From Methanobacteriota archaeon (GTDB lineage: Archaea > Thermoplasmatota > Poseidoniia > Poseidoniales > Thalassarchaeaceae), in contig PATC01000022.1 of assembly GCA_002712285.1 (NCBI GenBank), forward strand, positions 1 to 38,226: DNA of 38,226 bases, written 5' to 3'. How positions within the stretch are numbered: the stretch's first letter is position 1; each line of letters opens with the position of its first letter. The position numbers and the translations under genes were made by a program. A model generated the notes under the pieces. The model made no database searches, was not told the origin of the DNA, and saw only the letters and a program-made list of their open reading frames with translations. This document shows positions 8,607 to 16,400 of this stretch, piece after piece.

Positions 8607-9887
8607 TCACCCCTTTACTCCACCTGCACTCAGTCCTTCAATCAAGAAGCGTTGGAACGCAATGAACAAAACAACTACTGGCAAACTAACCAGTAATGAT
8701 GCAGCGGCAAAGTCACCCCATGCTTGACCAGTAGAAGAAATTAGAGAAGCAAGTCCGACTGGTAATGTATACATTTCTTCGCTCGTATTGAAAGTCAATG
8801 CAAGGAGGAATTCATTCCATGCAGCGAGAAATGAAAACAATGCTGTCACTGCAACAGCAGGTAGTGAGAGAGGAAGGACAATTCTCCAGAATACCTGAGT
8901 CTGACTACAACCATCTACCAAAGCCGCCTCTTCGAGTTCTCTCGGTACTGTATCAAAGAAACCCTTCAACATCCATACACAAAGCGGTAAGGCTGTGACT
9001 GAGTAAGCAAGTATTAGGCCAAGAGAGGTATTTAGCAGCCCAAGAGCCTTCATCACAAGGAAGTAAGGAACGAGGATGATTACTCCGGGGAACATCTGCA
9101 CAAGAAGGAAAGCAAACATCGCTGAATCACGGCCTCGAAATCGGAAACGACTGAAAGCATATCCAGCGGGAATCGCAAGTGCCAAACCTAGCAGAGTTGT
9201 TCCTATGGACACTATGAACGAATTTCTAGTCCATAACCAGAAGGATTCAGAGGAAATCAATTTCTCAAAATGCTCTCCTGTGATCTCATCCATGAAACCC
9301 CCGCCCAAGGCATTCTCTGGAGATAAGGCAACATCAAGAATCCATAGAATCGGTAGGGCGACTGCAGCAACAGCATGGAAGAGAATGAGGTGATGCAAAG
9401 CATGGCTGTGCTTCATCGCCATCATCTTGTTCTTTCTGAGGCCAAGCTCTGCTGCCTTAACCGTTAGACGGCCTGAGACCCAGAGAGTTACCATTGGCAT
9501 CGACCCGGCTGCGAGAACAAGAACAAAGGGTATTGCAGCCCATGCTGTGAACCAAATATCGATCCAGAGACTAGGGCCATCTAAGTGATGCAGAATTGAG
9601 AGGAATAGACCGATTCCAGATATCGCGAGGGCTCCATCACGAATATTTTTGGTTCCATGATCTAACTGCCTCAATAGAACAAGGACTACAAGATGCACTA
9701 GAACAATAGACGTAGACGAATATATTGCATCTTGATTAGCCCTGATTAAAGAAAGACCAACTGAGAGTAAAGCCACGATAAGAACGAGAGGATAGTAAGA
9801 ACGTATACTCTCAATCTCCTGTGGAACATACCATCTTCGTGCAAGATCTGACTTTGACGCTCGAGGCATATTATCCATGGAACTCAT
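8607..9887 (-). CDS. malG: ABC sugar transporter permease, MalG-type, with extra N-terminal membrane region
   Basis: Binding-protein-dependent permease domain (NSFIVSIGTTLLGLALAIPAGYAFSRFRFRGRDS...EEAALVDGCSQTQVFWRIVLPLSLPAVAVTALFSFLAAWNEFLLAL). The ORF track starts at 9968; ATG at 9887 gives an ATGA overlap with malF. Confidence 0.9.
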   Translation of the reverse strand: MSSMDNMPRASKSDLARRWYVPQEIESIRSYYPLVLIVALLSVGLSLIRANQDAIYSSTSIVLVHLVVLVLLRQLDHGTKNIRDGALAISGIGLFLSILHHLDGPSLWIDIWFTAWAAIPFVLVLAAGSMPMVTLWVSGRLTVKAAELGLRKNKMMAMKHSHALHHLILFHAVAAVALPILWILDVALSPENALGGGFMDEITGEHFEKLISSESFWLWTRNSFIVSIGTTLLGLALAIPAGYAFSRFRFRGRDSAMFAFLLVQMFPGVIILVPYFLVMKALGLLNTSLGLILAYSVTALPLCVWMLKGFFDTVPRELEEAALVDGCSQTQVFWRIVLPLSLPAVAVTALFSFLAAWNEFLLALTFNTSEEMYTLPVGLASLISSTGQAWGDFAAASLLVSLPVVVLFIAFQRFLIEGLSAGGVKG

Positions 9888-11356
9888 GTGACCGCCTCCG
9901 TAGCATTTGTGCGCTTCATGTATGTCCATGAAAAGACAACTAGCATCGCGAAGATTACTACTGACCAAGCGGCTGCAACACCATACGCACCATCACGAAA
10001 AGCAACATCGTAGACATATGTGATCAAAATGTCTGTCGAACCGGGTCCATCGAAATCGAGATTTGGACCCCCATCTGTCATCAGATATATCACGTTGAAC
10101 ATATTGAACGTCCAAATAAAACCAAGAAGAGACAAGGGGACAAGAGCGCTCCTAAGATTCGGTAGTGTAAGGTGTCTAAATTGACTAAAATTCCCAATCC
10201 CATCGACCTCTGCAGCCTCATACATCTCTTTTGGTAGAGCTTGTAAAGCGCCAGATATCGACATCATCATGAATGGTATTCCAAGCCAAATATTGACCAT
10301 AATTACTGCAAATCGAGCACCATTGGCATCTGCAAGGAGATTCAAATCTGTACCCAATAAATCGTTTATCGCTCCGGCTGGTTCGAACATACCACGCCAT
10401 ACGAGGACGGTGATGTATGAGGGGATAGCCCATGGCAGAAGTAGCATCGTTCGATACACTGTCTTTCCACGTAAACCATGCTTGTTGAGTGCAATAGCAA
10501 GAAGGAGGCCTAAGCCAATGTGGGACACGACATTCACCAATGTCCAAAGTAATGTGAACCCAGTCACTCGAAGAAATCCAGAGGTAGAGAATACTGTAAC
10601 GAAGTTCTCTATGCCAACGAAAACATGCTCACCCAATTGAGATTGATCTGCATTCGTCAAAGCAAGCCATATGCCATAGATTACAGGATAGAATGTCAAT
10701 ACAGCGAGAGACAGCAAAGCAGGTGCGATATACAAGTGTGCACCCTTTGAAGAAGTGCGGCCATCACGATAATCCAACCAACGTAGACCAAAGAGTAGAG
10801 CTATGAGACTAAGAGAAATCGAACCAATAGCAAAAAGGTAAGGTGACGTCTTGAGAGGCTCAGCCAATTCATCCTCTGCCGTCGAACTGCTTGCAATTAC
10901 AGATGATAGAACCTCAGTGTTATTGGGATAAATTGTCAGTACAGCAAAGTAGTATTCCTGTCCAGAAGGTATGCCGGTAAGTGTACATCCAACCGACAGT
11001 GTGCCATTTGGAATAACAGCAGTTCCATCAGATTCTCGATAAATCGGAACAAAAACTCCATCACCTGGATCATAATGACAATCATCATACCATTCGCCTA
11101 TTTCTGGTTGCATCAAACCTGTTGTTTCACCTACAATGATAATCGAATGCAGTATAGATTCATCCGTTCTAGAAAACTCAGAATCATTCATCATAATCTC
11201 ATAGTGAGTTCCATTCGTAGATGGTTCAGAAAACGCCATTTCAATGTCTACTTGACGGTAGCCGACAGAACCGTCTAACACAATCTGATTCACAGAACCT
11301 GCTGAAACAATGCCAAAAAGAAGTGGACAAAGAAGAAGCAACAAAAGACGTTTCAT
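9884..11356 (-). CDS. malF: ABC sugar transporter permease, MalF-type, with signal peptide and N-terminal extracellular (FN3-like) domain
   Basis: MKRLLLLLLCPLLFGIVSAG signal peptide, ~140-aa soluble region, TM, then permease domain (LTFYPVIYGIWLALTN...EAAEVDGIGNFSQFRHLTLPNLRSALVPLSLLGFIWTFNMFNVIYLMTDGGP). Confidence 0.9.
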   Translation of the reverse strand: MKRLLLLLLCPLLFGIVSAGSVNQIVLDGSVGYRQVDIEMAFSEPSTNGTHYEIMMNDSEFSRTDESILHSIIIVGETTGLMQPEIGEWYDDCHYDPGDGVFVPIYRESDGTAVIPNGTLSVGCTLTGIPSGQEYYFAVLTIYPNNTEVLSSVIASSSTAEDELAEPLKTSPYLFAIGSISLSLIALLFGLRWLDYRDGRTSSKGAHLYIAPALLSLAVLTFYPVIYGIWLALTNADQSQLGEHVFVGIENFVTVFSTSGFLRVTGFTLLWTLVNVVSHIGLGLLLAIALNKHGLRGKTVYRTMLLLPWAIPSYITVLVWRGMFEPAGAINDLLGTDLNLLADANGARFAVIMVNIWLGIPFMMMSISGALQALPKEMYEAAEVDGIGNFSQFRHLTLPNLRSALVPLSLLGFIWTFNMFNVIYLMTDGGPNLDFDGPGSTDILITYVYDVAFRDGAYGVAAAWSVVIFAMLVVFSWTYMKRTNATEAVT

Positions 11357-12621
11357 CCACTACCCTCCAAATCAGATTCAAGAGCAGCATCAGCAGATAC
11401 CAAGGCTGTAGCAGCATCTAATTCACCGGAGTATACATTCTCAAAAGCGGTAACAAGTGGATCGTAAACCTTTGACATCGCTTCAGTCGTAGGTGCGGGA
11501 GTCCCGACCATCAACTGCTCAAGGAACCCTGAGATTACAGAATTCTCTGTCACCTCAGGATCAATGTATACATCGACATGAGTTGGCATAGTGTAAGTCT
11601 CTAACGCAAATTCACGTTGTGAATCACTCGAAGAAAGATGTAAAGCAAGACGAACTGACCACTCTTTCTGGGTAGATTGTTTCGAAACTGACCAACCCTT
11701 GTAGGTTACAAGAGGAGATACTCGTTCCCCAGTGGAATCAACAATCGGCAGTATCGATTGCTGCAATGGAATTCGTCCAGCTTCATATGTAGCCCAATTC
11801 CAAGGGCCATCAACGACCATAGCAGCTTTAGAACCAAGGAATTGAGTCTTCATCGATTCAGATTGAGTACCGGTCTGAACTACACCATGAGTCAGTTCTA
11901 AATCAATCATCCAATTCATGGCTTCTGCCGAACCATTAGAATCTAAAGTGGGGGTCCCATTTTCATCGAATAGAGAACCACCATATCCTGCTTGAAAACC
12001 AAACCACCAGTAGGCATTCTTCACTGGCATTGCGAGACCATAAACATCTCCTTGTGTCAATTGAGATGCAGCATAAACCATATCATCGAGAGTCCAATCT
12101 TCTGAAGGATAATCAATTCCTGCAGCATCAAATAGAACTGGATTGTAAATTAAACTCAAACAATCTTGGCTCGCAGGAATGCCGAGTAAATCTCCATCAT
12201 ATCTCATCGCATTGAGAGCCCTATCATCGAACTTTGAACGTTCGAGAGGTGTCAAATGAGGCCTCAAATCCTGCAATAGAGGATATCCTCCTACACGAAC
12301 TTCTCCAATTTCACCAAGTTGATCTGAAGAGAGACGAACTAAATCAGGTGCTTCGTCACCTTGTGCGGCAATCCTGAATTGTCGTGCTGCTTCACTGTAC
12401 GGAATCGCCGATGTTTCGACCTCTACACCCGGGTTAGAGGCCATAAATTGGTCAATTTGTGATTCGAATGCGGCCAATTCTTTACTTTCTGTAGCAAAAG
12501 AGTGCCATACGACTAATGATACGACCTCAGTATCATTTTCCTCAATTGAAGTATCAGGACTAACACATCCTGGTAGGAGAAAGAGAACAACGAGAATGAA
12601 TGTCGTCACGTTCCTTAGCAA
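11353..12621 (-). CDS. malE: Sugar ABC transporter substrate-binding lipoprotein, MalE-type
   Basis: Lipobox FILVVLFLLPGC; family-1 SBP pattern (SLVVWHSFATESKELAAFESQIDQFMASNPGVEVETSAIPY...). Likely TTG start at 12621 preceded by AGGTGAT; the ORF track extends to 12678. Stop overlaps malF start as ATGA. Confidence 0.88.
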   Translation of the reverse strand: MLRNVTTFILVVLFLLPGCVSPDTSIEENDTEVVSLVVWHSFATESKELAAFESQIDQFMASNPGVEVETSAIPYSEAARQFRIAAQGDEAPDLVRLSSDQLGEIGEVRVGGYPLLQDLRPHLTPLERSKFDDRALNAMRYDGDLLGIPASQDCLSLIYNPVLFDAAGIDYPSEDWTLDDMVYAASQLTQGDVYGLAMPVKNAYWWFGFQAGYGGSLFDENGTPTLDSNGSAEAMNWMIDLELTHGVVQTGTQSESMKTQFLGSKAAMVVDGPWNWATYEAGRIPLQQSILPIVDSTGERVSPLVTYKGWSVSKQSTQKEWSVRLALHLSSSDSQREFALETYTMPTHVDVYIDPEVTENSVISGFLEQLMVGTPAPTTEAMSKVYDPLVTAFENVYSGELDAATALVSADAALESDLEGSG

Positions 12622-12631
12622 TACATCACCT

Positions 12632-13315
12632 CTAGTCACCAAGAGTTTCCCCCGGGAACAAGATTGGCCAAATGGCACGAAGATCAGTACCTGTCACAAC
12701 TGGTACACCTGCATCAGCGAATGCAACATATGCCTCTTCTCTAGCAGGATTGAATCCGATAAATCGCGACCCTTCAATCTGCATGGAAAGATCCATGCTG
12801 TTGTCACCAACACTCACAATCTCAGATGGATGAATACCAAGGATACGATTGAGCTTAGAGACCATATCGCCCTTATCCCATGCAGAAACTCGACAGATTC
12901 CTTCATCGAGAAGGTATCCGTCGCCGTCATACTCAAAACCATTCGCTGCCCAATCATCGACTTTTAGCATGCCAGCAATCGTTGCAACGAAAAGATCGAC
13001 CCCCGCAGAGATAATGACCACATGGATTCCTCTCTCCTTGAGTTCAGATACAACTTCTCGTGCACCATCCATGAGACGAACGCCGCTATAACAGCGGAAT
13101 AACTCATCACGATGGATACGTGATTGGACTGCCTTCCAGAGACGTATGTCTTCACGCATGAACTCCTCATCGGTCAATTCCTTGTTCAGGAACGCCTTGA
13201 GTAAATTCGGATCACCTGTACCAAAATGGCTGTGAATAACGGCCCAAGAAGAACCTGCATCAGCAAGAACACCGTCGCAATCGAAGGCGACCGCTCTGAC
13301 CTCTGGCATATCCAA
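12632..13315 (-). CDS. HAD-superfamily phosphatase (phosphoserine phosphatase-like)
   Basis: 227 aa; VAFDCDGVLAD (motif I), VVIISAG (motif II), DKGDMVSKLN (motif III), SVGDNSMDLSM (motif IV). Start is TTG 13315 or ATG 13309. Confidence 0.85.
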   Translation of the reverse strand: MDMPEVRAVAFDCDGVLADAGSSWAVIHSHFGTGDPNLLKAFLNKELTDEEFMREDIRLWKAVQSRIHRDELFRCYSGVRLMDGAREVVSELKERGIHVVIISAGVDLFVATIAGMLKVDDWAANGFEYDGDGYLLDEGICRVSAWDKGDMVSKLNRILGIHPSEIVSVGDNSMDLSMQIEGSRFIGFNPAREEAYVAFADAGVPVVTGTDLRAIWPILFPGETLGD

Positions 13316-13349
13316 ACGCTCCGCTAACGCTAACTTAGTCCCATCGCCT

Positions 13350-13384
13350 CCGGATTGGACCGGGGGCTAAAGCCCCCGATCCGG
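13350..13384 (-). terminator. GC-rich hairpin downstream of giant surface-protein gene (candidate terminator / 3'-end element)
   Basis: CCGGAT-tggac-CGGGGGC-TAAA-GCCCCCG-ATCCGG: 7-bp perfect inner stem plus 6-bp outer stem with a 5-nt bulge. No clear U-tract follows. Confidence 0.5.
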
Positions 13385-13392
13385 GAGTCCGA

Positions 13393-13416
13393 CCGCGATA
13401 CTCAGGAGAGTCGCGG
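13393..13416 (-). other. Hairpin spanning the stop codon of the giant surface-protein gene
   Basis: CCGCGA...TCGCGG 6-bp stem with inner CTC/GAG pairing; the TGA stop (13404-13402) lies inside it. Confidence 0.5.
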
Positions 13417-16400
13417 TGGCTGAGTCGTCCCTTCGTAGGACATCAGAGGTGTTGCCACCTGACCACCTGGGACATAGGACACAGTTACAGTCACTGAGTC
13501 GAGCATGTCACCAGTAACTGGATCCTTCATCAAGATGTAGATGATATCACCAGCACCGAATCCTGTAGTGCAGTCTGCGTCAGGACCTGTGCAATCGATG
13601 CTGTCCTTGAACGTCACCATCGAATTACTATTCGACGGGAGACGGCCGTAGACACCACAGTTACCAGTAGCGTCACCCGAGTTACCCGAGTTATCAATCA
13701 ACGTTGAATCCGTTAGGCAAGTGTCTGCAGGAGCATACTTGTCAGTGAGGTTAACCAGTCGGAACTGCTGCTCTCCACTTGAGTCAAGCCACTCGAGTTG
13801 CACACGGACTGCTTGCGTTGCAAGTTCGGTCTGTGCACCGTTCACGGTGATCTTCCAAGCCCAGTTGTTCTCATCAGAGTCATCGATGCTCACATCAGTA
13901 AGGGCAGTTACGCGAGGTGCTGCCTTTCCAGAAGTGTCTGCAAGGGAACTAGACCAGACATAGATTGTTCCAGCAAGAACCACAGTGATTGCTACGAGTA
14001 GAATCGTTGCGATAACGGGGCTGACTGCCTCTTCATCTGCAGCAATGGTCTCGATTGCTAATGCTTCCTCGTCCTCTTCCCGGCGTGCCGAGATGAGGTT
14101 CAGACCAAGGAACAGACCAACAAGGCTCACAGAGAGTAGTCCTGGGAGGAACGAACTGACCGAGGACGCTTGCTTGAGTCCCACCATCTTCGGTAGGAGT
14201 GTGCCCACGTCAGTGGAGGTCATGTTGTTGTTCGCCCAGTTGAGTTCTTCTAGCGCTGGGCGCCGGAAGTTGTCAGTGACGTATTCCTCAGTGAACGGAT
14301 CGATAGTTCGGACTTCAGCGAAGGCTGCGAGTTCGTTTGTTGCTGAGTTCATCGTGATGTAACCAGTAACAAGAACTGTATCGCCGACACCTGGAACCTC
14401 TCCATCATCCCACTCTAGAGTGACCTGATGCTGGATTGCATTCGGGTTATCGTTTGCGGTGAATCGAACCTGAACATCATGCGGGTAGTTATACAACGAC
14501 GGGTCATCACCAGTGTTCGTGACTTCAACCGTGAATGGCACACGTGTGCCAGGCATAACAGCCTCGATGTTGAGGTAATCGAATCCGAAATCAGTGTTGA
14601 ACTGGTAGTCTGGACGAGCCTCGACGACGTTGTTCACGCGGATGTGGAGCGTGACGCGATCGCTTCTCTGATCATAGGTACTGTATCCCGCCTGACTGTA
14701 GTTGATGTAGTCAGGAGCCTCAGAGGTATCGTTCAGGTAAAGGTTGACAGTGCAGTAGTATCCGCTAGCTGGAACCATCTGATGGATTCCACCGTCACGG
14801 ACACCATCGCCATCAGCATCCTGTAGGAAGTCAATCTCACTGGTTGGCGCAGTAGTGGTAGCGTCAGGGATGAGTGTGATTTGCATCTCTTCTGTATCCT
14901 GATCGAGAGCGATTGTGAAGTAATGATCATAATCACAATTCGCAGTCTTAGCAACTTCCCACTGGTAATCTGCCTGCTGATGGTCGATGTCGAACATCAT
15001 GCGAGACATATCGAACGTGAGGTTGTCGACATTGGTGTCGTCCTCAGTGAGTTCGATATACCAATCTTCTGAATCACCGGCGGTGAGCTTGTCACCGTTG
15101 GCTACCTCGACGTACTTCTCTGCTTGTAGGTCTGGACCGTAGATGACTGGAGCATCGTTGATCGGGTTGACGATGAACTGGACGCTCATGTCATCTGCGT
15201 CATTCACTCCGTCAGTGAGTCCGAAGACAATGTCACAAGAACCGCCGGCTTCATTCGTTGAGTTCTCTGCGATGAGAATGCTCGTCGTTCCAGCCATGGA
15301 GATGTCGAATGGGACACAGCCATCTGCGTCAGCAGTCCAGTTGTAGATCTGCGGAACCGCATATGGGTTGTTGTCCGACTGAGAGTTTTCATTCGCCATG
15401 TCAATCACGAAGCTACCCGACTGGTTGTAGACGCTACCGAGGCTCTTAGGAACAGTGAATCCGTTCGCACCATCGATTGCTGCTTCATCACGGATATTGA
15501 TTCCGCCCTGGCCGTCGTCGGTAAGGACTAGACCACAGTCGTTGTTTGCGTAGTCATTCAGCGAATTGCAGATGATTGGCTTATCGTTGACATTGGTAAC
15601 GTTCCAGAAGAAGGTCTGGGTCGCGTTCAATCCATCAATGTCAGTCACAGTTGCCTTGAGGCGGTGACCACCGAACTGGTCGGCGAGAGTCGTTACCTCG
15701 AGAGATTGACCGTTCAGACCGTAGGAATACGGCGTGATGTATGTGTGCGTGTTCGCTGCCGAATCAACGACCTCCCATGTCAGATTGAGATCTTCCGTCT
15801 GGTAGTCCGCTGCCAACTCTGTCATACTTAGAGAAGTCATTCCAGTGTCCTCATCGACGGTCACGTCAATCAGGTTCTGGATAATCGGCTTAGCACGGAG
15901 GATATCAATCTCAACCTCTTGGTTCGTGGACATCATGACGTTCTTGCGCTCTCCCCAGTCCCAGTAGTCATTCTGAGCATCACGGACCTTGACGATAATG
16001 TCGTAAGGCCGAGCAGGAGTCGGCGTTGTCGTACCAGCATAGGTTCGGAAGATGAGTAGGAAGTCATCGAGAGTTCCATCTGCAAGATCCTCGCCTGTGA
16101 GGTCGAAGCCACCAAAGTCGTAGAAGTTCTGAGCAGTAGCGTTCAGCATATCCCATTCCTGTGGAGGGAATGCAGCAATCACGTGCCCGGTACTCTCTGC
16201 CTGAACAACAGTTAGCCACCGGACATCATCCGTTGGGGAACCGATACAGTCCCATGGGATTGCGAACTCGGAGTTCAAGTTGAACGTCGAGGTCACACCA
16301 GGGTATCCGAATCCTACGAAGGACGAGATACCGTTACACGAAGATGTGACATCAACCCAGTTACCGGTTGGAGTTACACGTTTGATTCCCCAGCTGGTTG

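Noticed and set aside
9888-9968. Upstream extension of MalG given by the ORF track
   Set aside because: Lies inside the malF coding region; the ATGA overlap at 9887 is the more parsimonious start.
13315-13402. Classical bacterial rho-independent terminator
   Set aside because: The hairpin is strong but is not followed by a U-tract, and the genome appears archaeal; reported only as a candidate 3'-end element.
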